From positions 19,778,001 through 19,842,000 of the forward strand of contig JBHGNT010000011.1 in NCBI GenBank assembly GCA_043228905.1: DNA of 64,000 nt, given 5' to 3'. Shown here in pieces: positions 1 to 12,433 of the stretch. The notes under the pieces were generated by a model. The model made no database searches, had not been told where the DNA came from, and saw only the letters and a program-made list of their open reading frames with translations. The translations under genes were made by a program, and so were the position numbers. Source of the stretch: Azolla caroliniana (taxonomy: Eukaryota > Polypodiophyta). The first letter of the stretch is position 1. Every line of letters begins with the position of its first letter.

Positions 1-400
1 TAACTCACTAGTTGAGTCGGACATAGCTATGGCTTATGAGAGGGAGAGCTATGAGGATGGGGAGGTGAACAAACTATCACGAATCATAAACTCAAGAGAT
101 AAGCAAGAAGATAACCAAATGGACAAGAAAGAAGATAGTATTAAATGAAAGACTCCATAACTGGTGTTGTTCACCTTGAATTCCTTCAAGGTGAACTCCT
201 CTATTTATACTACATGGCATGCATACTTGTTGCACGCATGTGAATCTACAATAGAGCATGTAGGTATGCATGCATGTGCCAAGTGTAAATACTACAAGGG
301 TACAACTATGCACATGATGCTAGCAAAATAATAAGGACCAATTACATACATAACTAGTACTAGATATCTTGGTTAACTCATAATACTAGATTATAACATG
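1..400. other. unassigned intergenic sequence
   Basis: I see no recognisable coding region. A short inverted repeat around 160-200 (caccttgaattccttcaaggtg) lies beside a TATA-like stretch read on the minus strand (about 203-212), which could be the remnant of a retroelement promoter, but nothing confirms that. Confidence 0.3.
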
Positions 401-1130
401 GTCGTGTCAAGAGTTCGAATCTTAACAGTTTTGGTAGAAAATCCAAAAACAACAACACACTAGGCGAATTACCATGTTCAAATGACTATTAATACATAGG
501 TCACTACCGATTGGAGCGTTGTAGTGTGGGAACCTTAGCTCTCCTAATTGTGTAGCCTTTGTGGGACTGCCCAAAGACCCATTCAATCTAAGGAGGGGGT
601 TGGCCAACTACTACAATTATACCAAGTGCAAGGCACAATCAAGTGGGGGAGCGTATGTTGGTTATCATGATAGGCCTTAGTTGACAGGTACGAACATCAA
701 GAGGAGGGGATGACTTTGGTGATAAAAGCACAACAGATTTCTTTTCCCACCATTGATAATATCCACTCAACTCCTATTAATGTCAAAGCGCAAGTAGTGT
801 TGGAATTGGTCAGCCCAATAACTATTTGGATGCGATGGAAACAACGGTGTAGACGGGTGTTGCCCAACCAAACCGTGCATCAAGTAATGTTAATGCAGGA
901 GATATGGTGTGAAGTGGTAGCCCCTCTAAAGAGCTAATACGATAGCCTCATAGGCGGATCCGATGGAGTTGAAAGAGAACGATTAGCCTTCATCCAACAA
1001 TAGTCGTCCTCTCCCTTTCTTGAGTCAGTGGGCATTCACATAAGATGGAACTATCGCATCCCTACAGGGATTTGTATGTAACACTCATCTGTAAAATTTA
1101 TAATTAATGGATGGAATTTTTTTTTGAAAT
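401..1130 (+). mobile_element. 5'-truncated LINE fragment (3' end of ORF2 and 3' UTR)
   Basis: The stretch around 422-600, read in translation on either strand, and the + strand stretch 710-937 correspond to parts of the LINE at the right end of the window. Both share the peptide runs TQLGELRFP and LVSPIT, and both have the words 'ctaggcgaattaccac' and 'aaccttagctctcctaattgtgtag' in their DNA. The last 170 bases (about 960-1130) match, in reverse complement, the fragment at 55712-55955, including the words 'gtcgtcctctccctttcttgag' and 'agatggaactatcgc'. It is therefore the 3' end of a LINE inserted in + orientation, with several stops and shifts. It is not functional. Confidence 0.7.
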
Positions 1131-3684
1131 AAATAAATATGATAGTATTTATATTTATATATTCAATGTTGCTTAAAAAATATAGTAGTAATTGTGGATT
1201 AGAATTTGTGTTGAGTATGTTTATCATATAATTAGATAAAATTACGTATATACATATGCTAATGTGAGGCAATGAGGTAAGAGACATTTCTACTTATGTC
1301 AAGTCTAAGTTTGGAGTTTCAATAACTAAGTTTTACTAATCTATTTCATTGAGCTTCGAGTACTATGGAAACCAAGGGCTATACCTCTCAACGATCTCTA
1401 TTCAAATTATGAGTTTTGAGTAGGGCAACGAGAAACCTTGAAGCAAGCTGACAATTCCCCTCACAAATGAGAGAAGTATTGTAAAGGATTAAATTCAAAC
1501 TATAAATATTACATTATTTAATCAACAAGATATTTTATTGCCCAAAAACTTGATGTTTGAAAAGGAGCTAATGAATTGAGATCTTACTATTTATCTTGAT
1601 TCTCGATAGTTCTTAGCAATTTTCATAAGGACTTCTAGTCATGTGATGTAACATGTGCACCTACACATAAAAAGGTAAAAGAATTTATTTTACATTATCA
1701 TATTGAATGAGGGGAAGGCCATGGGAACTTGAGTGCAATGAGTCAAAGCCTTATACTCTTGACACCCTCATTTCTAAACTCGGTTCTTTTTGTCCCCATT
1801 TGCAATGATGAGTACTATAAGTTACTGCAAGGGTCAAGTCCTAAATCCAAAGTTGATGGAACCTTTATTTAATAGAACAATTTGATTCTTGTAGCCTTAG
1901 ACAAAACGCACGCGTCTCTTAGACAGTAGACTAACATAAATGTTGTAAAAATAGTCCCTCGTACAAATATCTACATAAAACCATGCAAGACGTGGATTAT
2001 TGGCTCAAGTTGCTTATATTTAAAGACCAATATTTTCATCAACATCATTTGAGTTAAATTCAAGTAAAATAAATTGTGTCAGATAATTAATGTTTAGAAT
2101 CATAACTGGCAAATAGAGGTTCCAAAATTTTCAATTGGGGCATGTTATCTCTTCTTTTGATTCTCAAATAGGGTGCCCCACTTTTCTAATTAGAAATGCA
2201 AACCAAAAACTAGATATATATTTAATTATTGATAAAATTGTGCATCCTTGTTTTTCTAATTAATGTGCAACTAGTAATAAAACCGTGTAATGCCAAGAGA
2301 TTTGTGACGTAATCTTGAGCCTATAATTAGCAAAAGACTCATGTTAATCTTCATACCACTTTATGTCTTCTTGTTGAGACCTAACACACATAATAACAAT
2401 TGTCATGTGATTTTAGGAAAACACGAAACTTAAGTATGTAGTCTTTGAACATAAGCAACTATGTTTAGGTAGAATTGTTATTTTGCTGACCCCAGTTTGA
2501 AAAGCCTCGCAATAGAGAAAAATAAAAACTATTTATGACAAGATAGAATTTCACTTCTATCCTCAACACATTGTACACACGGGGAGAAATGATCCAAAAA
2601 GGAGTACTTGCATTGTGTGTTTGAATATTCTTGTTATTACAAATTTGTCTAAAACGTAGTATCAGCAAAATGGCCCGACAATAATTGTGACCACTGACTA
2701 CCCAGTGATGTATATTGATAAGGCTTTTGTGGACAAGCAAGAAGAGCCCAAAAATTATACAAACAAATGGTGGGCCATAATATTGTTATGAACTTCTAGG
2801 TGTGGCACTATGGGGGTGATAATATTCCAATCACACTTTTGAGGGCAAAGAAATAAAACTTGTCCATTAACATCTTGTCATTTTTCTTTTTCTTCTTCTT
2901 TGGGTGCTACCCACTTCTTTGGGTCCCTTTTCCTTTGAAGAATTTGAATCCAAACCCAAAAAATATGAAAGATGGTACAATGAAACACATAATCATAAAG
3001 AAGAAGAGGTTTCAAGCGGTGGGATAGAAAGAAAGAATATATATCAACATCTTCATAAAGAGGGATGAAAATGGGCTATAGGACAAAAGAGATTACAAAT
3101 GAAAATGTGTTCTCATATATTGAGAAATTGGTAAAACCACCAAAGGTATGAGAGAGAGAGTTGTTAGAGGAATGTGTTTGTTTTCTTTCGTGGGATTGGA
3201 ACATAGTGGGCATAAATATCTTTCATGTCCGATGGCTAGAATGGTTTCGAGGTGCATCAATGTAGTGTGATGTGTTTGATTGGAGCAAATCTATCTTCAT
3301 TCAATTGATTTTTTGCACATATAAAGAACAATGGAGTTATGCCTCATTGCTAAATTATTTTTGAGTTGTTTAGGTCTTGGGGGCCATGGTTCAATTAGAA
3401 TATGTGGAATGCCGTCACTTTTGATTTGCAAGTTGGGGTGGGGAAATGTGTTGCAAAGTTAAAAGGACTTCTTTGTGGCAATTGACAATGTTAGAGAAGT
3501 CACATAAATTCAACCATGAAGAGAGCCAATTGTGCAATGTGGCATGTCATCATATTCAACATCTAAATTGGTTGGTGTGGAGGTTTGGATTGAGTTCATC
3601 GTAGTATTAAGATCCCTAGAGTTCTATTCTTTGTTATAAGTTAATCATGTGGTGTTTTTTCTTTTGAAATGAAAGCCACTATTT

Positions 3685-3688
<4 letters not shown>
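1131..3688. other. intergenic, no gene seen
   Basis: AT-rich sequence without a convincing exon on either strand. Open frames here are short and show no family resemblance. No tandem array or inverted terminal repeat was noticed. Confidence 0.5.

Positions 3689-3716
<28 letters not shown>
3689..3716. repeat. (GA)n microsatellite
   Basis: About 14 uninterrupted GA dinucleotides. It marks the approximate left edge of the block duplicated upstream of MATE copy 2, where a similar 'gagagagatagaaatataatgaacttgat' word occurs near 36420-36455. Confidence 0.9.
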
Positions 3717-3721
<5 letters not shown>

Positions 3722-5302
3722 AATGAACTTGATATAACACCCATTGTAAGTTGTGTTTTTTACACACATTTATTAATATAATTGTGTGTTTTCACCAAAA
3801 AAAAGAAATATAATGAAATTGATAAAATGTCAATGCATTTACCGTGATACAAGTTTTTCCCCTACAATGATAGGAGGATGCTAACCATAGATTCGTTACA
3901 TGTCCATTTACTAAAGCCATTTGGGTTTTTTTTGTCGCAACATTGGGCATATTTGAATTGAGAAAATTTTGTTGCCCTTTCCATGGGTATTTTGTTCATG
4001 GCATGAAACTAGAGATTTACTTTTTCCCATTGTACCATGTTGTGTTTGACGACCTTTTCGTTATTGGATGTGCTACGATTGGAGTAAGATAAAAAGGTTA
4101 TCATTTGATAGAATCTATGTATAGAGCACTATAGTAGGTACACAGGCTGAAAAGAAAATTCGATTTGATAGTTTTGAGAACTAGGTGAAGCAAGCGATTT
4201 ATTGTTGGAGGAGTTACGTATCAGTCATTCAGTTTAAAGAAAAACCACCCGTGAGAGAGTGTGGCTTAACATAGGAATTCCTCATTATGATATAGTAGGG
4301 GGACATGAAAAGGTGTGTTTCGCTTCTATTTGTCAATGGACCATCGTGCAAAAGGTGTGGTCCGCATCAGACATCATGTCACGATCTCTAGTGTCATATT
4401 AGGGACGGACAATAAAGAGGGGTATGTGTGTGTGTGCTTGGATTTGATTGTTTAGAATTGTGTCTCGTACATATGTGTTTGTTTTATAGGAAGGGAACAA
4501 AAATGAGAGATCTAAATGTAGAGGAGAGGAAAAATGGTGACCACAAGTCTTGCTTGAATGGTAAATGCACAAGAAGAAGAAGAAGGAGAAGAAGGAGAAG
4601 AAGAAGAAGAAGAACGAGAAGAAGAAGAAGGAGGAGGAGGAGAAGAATGGAAAGAACGCTATATCTATGTATGTATTTGTTTTCTCTATCTATCTATCTA
4701 AGTATAGAGGAAGGAGTCCATACATACATTATACATACATATATTTAGTTAGCTAGTTTGTTTGTCCAAAAAAAGCCGCTATATATAATAGGCAGGCAGG
4801 CAGAGAGAGAGAGAGAGAGCGAGAGAGAAGAAACTAGAATCTCAGCTAAAATGTATGTAAGTACATACATAGTTGATTTGAAAAGCACCGCTTGTTTTTA
4901 TTATCATAACTCTCCCTTGAATCTCTCTGTCTCTCTCTGTCTCTGTCTCTCCCTCTCCATAGGCATTTCTTTCGGCTCTGCTCTGTTCCTCGTTTTAAGT
5001 TTTCCTTTCTTCCTTTTTGATGTCTCTAGCCGGTTGTCGTCTTCTTCTCAACCCCTTATTCATTCCTAGAAACCTTCACAAGTCTCTCTCCACATACGTA
5101 GAAGCCATAAAGATTAATCCTCTTCCTTTATATTCATCATCATCATCATCATCGAAACCTTTATGCAATTTGGATACATACTCTGCCTTTACTTATATTT
5201 CTCTCTAACCTTCCTAAGACTTGGCTTCTGATCGATTCAATAAGCTTGCTACGCTCCTCTCTATTGGGCTAAAAGAAATCTGTAATCCCCACCCCCCCAA
5301 TA
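3717..5302 (+). promoter_or_regulatory. upstream region of MATE copy 1 (duplicated at copy 2)
   Basis: Much of this block recurs at 36430-37612 with small insertions and deletions. Shared words include 'gaattcctcattatgata', 'ggcaggcaggcagagagaga' and 'ctctagccggttgtc'. It contains a purine-only AAG/GAA tract (4567-4650), a TATC microsatellite (about 4684-4700), a TATATAAT box at about 4780-4788 followed by GGCAGGCAGGCAG(GA)n, and pyrimidine-rich 5'-leader sequence. The promoter is probably near 4780, giving a leader of roughly 500 bases, but the start site is inferred. Open frames through the purine tract encode only Arg/Lys/Glu runs and are not genes. Confidence 0.45.
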
Positions 5303-8300
5303 ATGAGTCACAATGATGAGACTGATGCTGAAGGAGATATGGAACACCAATGTGATTTAGGTAATCCTATCACCGCCAGTAGTGACCAACATATGTTCTG
5401 CTTCCCCAACAAGAACAAGCTTCAAGACAATGGCCATAATAATAAGACCACCTCTGGTATTGTTGTCATCAATGATCTTGGGAAGTCCATGACCTTGGTC
5501 AGTTGGAAGGAGATGAAGGTACAGGCCTGCCTGGCTGGACCCCTCATCATGGGCAACCTCCTCAGCTTCCTCCTGCAGATGGTCTCTCTCATCTTCGTCG
5601 GCCATTGCGGGGAGCTCGAGCTTTCGGGTGCCTCCATAGCTAACTCCTTCGCTACCGTCACTGGCTTCAGTGTTGTGGTATGCCTTATCATTCTTAAATG
5701 ACAAAAACTGTTGCTTTTCCCCCTTCCCCTCAAGAAAAGAAAAGAAAAGAAAAGAAAACAAAACAAAACAAAAAAATCAATCCAACTTAACTTGATTTGT
5801 ATCTATCACATTGTAGCTAGGCATGGGTTGTGCACTAGAGACTTTATGTGGACAAGCGTATGGTGCAGGTCAATATGAGAAGCTCGGAATTTACCTTCAA
5901 CGAGCGATCTTTGTCCTCAATGCCACATCTATTCCTCTAGCTCTGTTATGGGCCAACATGGAGACTTTACTTGTTTTCCTTGGCCAGGATGCTCAAATAG
6001 CAAGCAAAGCAGGGACTTATGCAAAATGGATTATTCCCACATTGTTTGCGTCATCGACAAGCCAACCATTTGTCAAATTTCTGCAATCACAAAGTGTTGT
6101 TTCCCCACTCTTCTTCATCTACATGTCCACGTTGATCCTCCATGTGCCCATCTGTTGGTTCTTGGTGTTCCAATCCGGAATGGGTTATGTTGGGGCAGCC
6201 ATTGCCAACAGCATTTCGTATTGGCTGAATGTTCTCCTTATCTCACTTTATGTCAAGTTTTCGAGTAAGTTTGCGAAGACTAGAGCACCCCTGTCTTGGA
6301 AAGCCCTTCAAGATTTGGGAGGGTTCTTCCGGCTAGCCATCCCATCAGCTGCAATGATCTGGTATTTACGATACATATATACATATTTGCTATGATACAG
6401 TATTTAAGATACACATACATCAGTATTAGTTTGCTGATTTGCAGTGCCAATCAAAATTTACCTCAATTCTTTTTGTTTTTGGTTTTCTCGTCACAGTTTG
6501 GAGTGGTGGTCGTACGAGATATTGGTGATTCTTTCGGGATTATTAAGTAATCCTGAACTCCAAACAGCAACAATCTCTATATGGTACATGACATATTCAT
6601 GATATGAACCAGTGTTGAAGGTTAGAGATTTCATGGAGATTTGCACTGGATAACATTATCTGAAAACATTGCCTTTTTCTTTTCTTTTTTTCTTTTTTCT
6701 TCTTCAGTGTGAGCACAGAGTCATTGATTTTTATGATACCCTTGGGTTTTGGAGCAGCTGCCAGGTGAGGCCTTAAATGTTAAACTCCTAAGGGGAGGAC
6801 AGTACAATGCTCCTAATTTTGTGTATCCACCAGAATACCCTTAGGTTTACAACAATTATCATAATGCGCCCAAGTATTTGTGTTTTCACTTGAATACCCC
6901 ATAAGTTTACATGCATAATGGGGTCGTGTGAAGTATTTTAAAATTTACAGTCCGCACCCCCTAATGTAGTAGTACTACCAAGGTTTCGGAAAACTTGAGG
7001 GGTTCTTCAAACAGCCTAGAGGTTTTCTGCTGAAATACCAATGACCGGTCTTGGTGTTTTGCTGACCTTACTCTTTATCAAATCTTTATGTTCATCTGTG
7101 AATTCTCTAACAACAAGTTGCATATTTATCAATAGTTGTTAACAATTGTTGTATATTGAAAAATTGGTTAATATGTTTTCCAGCACCAGAGTTGCTAATG
7201 AGCTAGGGGCAGGTAATCCATGGGCGGCACGAGCTGTGGTGAGCGCTGCACTTGCACTTACCTTCAGCATGGCCATGCTTGTTGCATGTTTTTTGCTCCT
7301 AGTTCGGAATGTATGGGGTCTAGTGTATAGCAACGAGGAAGAGGTCATCGACACTGTGAAAGGACTCATTCCTTTGCTCGCGCTGTCCACAACAGTAGAT
7401 GGCCTCCAAGCTGTCCTCTCAGGTATATTGATATGCATACATACATATCGGTGAAGACTCCGGAATACCCTTGAGTTTTCGGTTACTTCCATAATTGTTC
7501 CCAGTTTTTTGTTATTTTTGGTTACCTCCCTGAAGAAAAAATTGAATCTAGGGATGAATTGACCATATAATTGGTCAAATGACACATAATCAGAAAGGGG
7601 GGGCATTTTCGGAAATAAGGAAAAAGTTGGGTTTTTTTTGTGTTTCCCCCTCCCCCTTTATTATAGAAATCACAAAATTCTGTTTTGATGAAGCTCATTC
7701 AAGGATGCTTTTATATTGATGTTGGTTTATCCCTGTTTTCGACATTTTGATTTGTGTTGGTGGCCTTAGGTGTTGCAAGGGGTGCTGGGTGGCAAAAATC
7801 CGGAGCATTTGTTAACTTGGGTTCATTCTATGTTGTCGGGTTGCCCGTTGGTTGTGTTCTAGCATTTTGGTCTCATCTTCAGGGCAAGGTATACCCATGA
7901 AAACCATAAAACAATAACTTTGATGAACAAGGAAGTTTATGTCTTTCTCATGAAGTTTCATTGATTTAGAGACCAGATAAAATGGTAACTATTTCCTTGT
8001 GTCTAGGGAGTTTCTAATGGGAATTTAATGTTTTTGCTAAATTTACATCGACCCTAACACGTTCTTGTTTGCTACTCTGATGTTTTGAATGCCCTAGGGT
8101 CTTTGGCTTGGGTTGACTATTGGTGCATCTGTACAATTGGTTTCCTATTTAATAATAATCACTCGTTTCACTGATTGGAAAAAAGAGGTAAAGGAATGTT
8201 AATGCTAGTCAATCGTTTTTGTATGTTGTTGGTTTAGTCATGGTAAGAAAACATGGATTTAGTACTAACAAGCTTTAATTTGTGTGATGATATTAAATAG

Positions 8301-8375
8301 GCTGAGAAAGCGGCATTGCGAATGAGTTCGCCTTACACATTAGCAACTGAACCCCTCCTTAGTGCTGATAAATAA
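5303..8375 (+). CDS. MATE (DETOXIFICATION) efflux transporter, copy 1
   Basis: Multidrug and toxic compound extrusion carrier, expected to be a 12-helix H+-coupled antiporter that moves metabolites or xenobiotics across the plasma or vacuolar membrane. Eight exons give one open frame of 528 residues: 5303-5677, 5817-6361, 6497-6583, 6708-6764, 7184-7422, 7770-7888, 8098-8187, 8301-8375. All introns are GT-AG and all phases agree. Family landmarks are GPLIMGNLLSFLLQMVSL and FVGHCGELELSGAS in exon 1, LETLCGQAYGAGQYEKLGIY at about residue 132, and STRVANELGAGNP at about residue 355, the start of the second MatE half. The first 60 residues are polar, as is usual for the soluble N-terminal tail. 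The layout resembles the plant DTX10-16 type; the substrate cannot be told. Length and landmarks are intact, so it is probably functional. Copies 2 and 3 share exon sizes and nearly identical introns. Confidence 0.93.
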
Positions 8376-9941
8376 ACTAATTTCATGGGCATGAAAGTAT
8401 ATGCCGCTTTCCGAGAATGAATAAATAAAATCAATGAGAGGTTTTCCAATAGATCTAAACATATGATGATTGTGTGTTTTTTTCCATTGGAGTTGAACAA
8501 ATCAGGAAGATAAAAAGGAAGTTAACATTGAACAAGATTTCTCTATCGAAAGCTACAAAACGAAGAGAATATACATCACGTTCATGTAATCTTGTTTACT
8601 TTCCCTTGAGAGTTTAAATTTGATTGCGAAGCCAATTGGTTTCATTGGAAAACAATATGTACTAAGTGATTTGAAAAGGTATTTGCAATTTTTGGTGGTC
8701 CAACAAATACACATGAGAAAACATTGTTATTGTCATTTTTCACTAGCAAACTTCTGGCCTTTTGGGTCATTTATAAAATTTGCATTTGATTTATAATTTA
8801 AGGTTTTAGTTTATGATGTAAATTAAGACAAAGAGAAATGGATTATTTAACATGTCATAAAAATAGCTGTTAGAATACAAATTTTGATCTCGTAATTAAT
8901 TTCATTATCATTGCTAGATTGTATTTTCTATCTTTTGTTGATTGTATAGCAAACACCACCATCTAGTATTCTGGATAATTGTAGACATCCTCACAACTAA
9001 CTGCAAAGTAGTTGCATTAACTTATCTTGGAAGATAAGGAGATCAGAGTTGTGTTAATTAGAATATGCACCTTAATGGTGGATAATTCTGATCAATGTGG
9101 ATTGTGGTTAGACCATACATACACCTTGGTGGTGGATAACACTGAGGTGAGGTTGTGTTCCTCCTTTCTAAGGCTTGTTGTGCTGACCTCTTAAGAGTAA
9201 TTTTTTCTTGAATTAAATTGCAAAGCCTTGCATCAGTTTTGGATAAAATGATTGGAAAAACCCCTTTAAGGATACCTCCCACCCCCTTTTAAGTCTTGAC
9301 CTAGCTTGACCATGGTAGTTATGATAGGCCATCAAGTTCCTAGACTTATATCGAGGGAATTGCGCTTAATCCTTGTGGTTTAAAGGATGCACTACTTGTC
9401 CGAGTTTAAAGGCTGTGATTTCCCATTTGGAAACAAACGCAAGCTACAAAACTTGTTCTTAACTAAATCTTTTCTAATAAATTCTCGGAATAATGTTAAT
9501 CATAATACCTTGCATCAAGTAATTCGAAGCACAATTTAAAGTAATTTCTTTTTATCATGGCCCATATCAATTGTTTGCCATGTTGATGCATGATAATTAT
9601 CCAGTCTTTCTTAGATAATGGTCTTCCTTCAAACTGTGATTTGCATCACGTCATGGTTCTTTAAATCTAAAATTTCTAAAACAATCCAAGGATGTATTTC
9701 TATTATAATTCTCATTATGGGTTGGCAAGGCGTTAATCTACATTCTGTGTTCTGTGTGATGCAATTTCATGCTTACCAATACTATACTAAAAGGATGACC
9801 CATACTTCCAAAGAAGGGCATTAGATTAGGGGCATGGTTTCCACTTTTAGCCTGATATGAGACCCTTTTTTATCCAAAAAAAAGCATGACATACGGCATT
9901 GAGCTCAATTATGATAAGCTCCTTCAATCTATTTTACTTGG
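8376..9941. other. downstream flank of MATE copy 1, shared with copy 2
   Basis: No gene seen. The 3' flank is repeated after MATE copy 2 (40606-41934), with shared words such as 'aaaggatgacccatacttcc', 'gaagggcattagattagggg' and 'attgtgcttaatccttgtggttta'. The second copy lacks some blocks, for example most of 9050-9340. The 3' UTR probably ends within the first 100-300 bases. Confidence 0.6.
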
Positions 9942-10459
9942 GCAAGTTAGAAAAGCAATGTCACTAGCATAGTACTCGTGGTAATACCAAATATGATACT
10001 ATGCATTATGAACAATCAATTTCATTATAGCTTCCAACATACTAATGCTTAATTCCAAAATAAAATGGTATGCATTACAACCATTTAAATGGAAAAATTG
10101 TTGCCAACATTGTAATGGTTGATTCCAAAACTATATAATAGTATGCATTACAAACATTGATGGCAAGATTTTCACTTGTATCTTTCTTATTTAGCTCCTC
10201 GCAAGTTAGAAAAGCAATGTCACTAGCATAGTACTCGTGGTAATACCAAATATGATACTATGCATTATGAACAATCAATTTCATTATAGCTTCCCACATA
10301 CTAATGCTTAATTCCAAAATAAAATGGTATGCATTACAACCATTTAAATGGAAAAATTGTTGTCAACATTGTAATGCTTGATTCCAAAACTATATAACAG
10401 TATGCATTACAACCATTGATGGCAAGATTTTCACTTGTATCTTTCTTATTTAGCTCCTC
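9942..10459. repeat. 259-bp tandem duplication, two near-identical units
   Basis: Unit 1 is 9942-10200 and unit 2 is 10201-10459. Both start with 'gcaagttagaaaagcaatg' and end with 'ttatttagctcctc', with only a few substitutions between them, so the duplication is recent. A single diverged version of the first 70 bases is present near 41860-41930, downstream of MATE copy 2. The doubling therefore happened after, or independently of, the MATE duplication. No coding potential is seen. Confidence 0.9.
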
Positions 10460-11385
10460 CTTGTATGTATAAGAGGCACTTTGAGCATTTGTTGAGGATA
10501 AAGTTTTGATCACAGAAGGAAAAAATTATCATTTTGCCTTAAGACATGATTACCATGACTCCAAATAGGCAACTTCTTTAGTGTGAACCTTAGAATTAAT
10601 AGGACCCCCTCTTTCTTAGATTATAGTCTTCCTCATGTTGAAAATATAATTTGAAGCATCTTATGGTTATTTAGAATCTATAAGAAATAACAAAAGCTAC
10701 AAAGATGTGTCAAAACTGGTATTGACTTCATTGGAATCATGCTACCAAGAGCCAATTGTACATTCAATTGTGATGATTGGACACTTGGAAACACTCAAGA
10801 CATGATAAACAAACTATGTTGGGCCACAAGCTCATAAACTGCAGTGAAATTAAGATTTTAAGTGGATTGATAACAAGTTTGAAGCCTAATAGCTTGGTTT
10901 CAATAAGAAGCCATGGTTGTGTGGGCGATTGTGACTGATTAGATCGCCACATTGTTCCGGGTTTCCTAAGCACTAACATATAGGTACAAAACTATTCTTC
11001 TTGATTACCGAATACTCCACAACCTTAAATGACATTAAGATCAAGGGACTTAAAAAAACTATGGTATTTAAAATTGAATTGACTAAAGCAAAAGAAGTCC
11101 AAGGAAAAGCAATGGGCTCACACAATGCTTTGAGAACACTTCATATACAACTCAACAATTTATATATAATTGATCAGTTTTAATACACCAATGCTCTGAC
11201 AATTAGGATTGATAGGATGCATTAGTTACCTAATTACAGAGAGTCAACACCAATGATTAAAGTTCTAAGTAGCTTAGGGTTTTGACCAACTTCAACTTTG
11301 GGGGTGTCCAACAAATAGTATTAATAGGCCCCCGGATGCACACCCCTAATAAGATACCATAGAGAGAAAGAGTTAAACATTATAA
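10460..11385. other. intergenic, left flank of the large TIR element
   Basis: No gene or repeat recognised. The final bases, ATAA at 11382-11385, are the candidate left copy of the target-site duplication of the adjoining element. Confidence 0.5.
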
Positions 11386-11420
11386 AACACGTTTGCGTTC
11401 ACAAGTGGAAGGATTGCGCA
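11386..11420 (+). repeat. left terminal inverted repeat
   Basis: Begins AACACGTTTGCGTTC and continues with ACAAGTGGAAGGATTGCGCA. It matches the reverse complement of 20358-20392 at 33 of 35 positions. The next 11 bases (ttccacttgta) form a small inverted repeat with the inner part of the TIR (acaagtggaa), giving a terminal hairpin. Confidence 0.88.
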
Positions 11421-12433
11421 TTCCACTTGTAGAATCTTCTTAAAACGAAGCAAATACACCCTCTCTACAAAAATTGGATGCACTAGTATCACATGTTCCT
11501 TAACTTGATGAGAATTTGCAAATATAAAAATACATGATAGATCTACGAGTGGAGATCATTAGAAATCATGCAAGTTTAGACATGTTGATAAGTTAATGTA
11601 GGCATAATAAAGTTCAACTATGGCTCAATATGGCACTACTGTGCGACAAGGGAAACACTAACTTAAAGACTTATATTAATTAGGTAAGTTTTACAAAAAT
11701 ATGAGGTGTACTTGTATCCATACTAATAAAATGAGATATAATTTATACTTTGACCCATACGTGCATGTATGTAATTGTGGAAAATGTAGGATAGTGCACA
11801 TTAGGATAAGTGATTGGAATAACTAACTTATTAAAGTATTCAATACTTGTATTTAAAGTTGATCTAATCTATTCCTCAGTTTGTTCATATGAGATCAAAC
11901 CATATGTGTATATAATTGTGCACAATGTAAGGCAGTGAACTTTAGGATAATGTCGTGGAAATAACAAACCTATTAGGCTTTCATACATGTATTTAAAATT
12001 GGTCTACTCTATTGCTTAGGTGATTCACACAAGATCAAACTCCGAACGATAACGCAACTGGAACCATTATCAACACACTACACAATCTAACCAGCAATGG
12101 AATAGAAACATAATAGTTTTAACAATAGAAGACAAAGATCCATAATAACAACATGGACAGTCATGGCAACAATTATAGGGCCATGTTCTGTTAAGGTTAG
12201 CTTGGACCAAAATCAGCCTCCATTTAAACTAGTTCATGTTTCTCCATAAGTTTGGTAGTCAGCTATGCACGCGGTGAAACCAATATCATAAATCTACTAA
12301 TCAAGTATATAAAAATAAAATTGAAACATATAGAAGATTATAAAGAATAGAATCCACTAGGTAAAACCCAATATTTGTATTAATAATGTGAAATCTTAAC
12401 AAATCGTCAGTGTCATATTCTTCATAGAGTCTA
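11421..12433. other. left subterminal non-coding region of the element
   Basis: About 1 kb between the TIR and the methyltransferase stop codon. Two diverged direct repeats are visible around 11750-11830 and 11895-11970. Both contain versions of 'atgtatataattgtg-aaaatgta' and 'gtgcacattaggataa', of the kind that could be subterminal transposase-binding or simply duplicated sequence. No coding potential seen. Confidence 0.45.

Noticed and set aside
1-400. Possible LTR at the window start (TATA-like motif, small inverted repeat)
   Set aside because: No primer-binding site, polypurine tract or matching second LTR seen.
4428-4756. Overlapping open frames rich in Arg, Lys and Glu
   Set aside because: They are translations of a purine-only AAG/GAA microsatellite and adjoining TATC repeats upstream of MATE copy 1; no family resemblance.
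5357-5766. Minus-strand frames opposite MATE exon 1 (also at copies 2 and 3)
   Set aside because: Antisense shadows conserved only because the sense exons are conserved.
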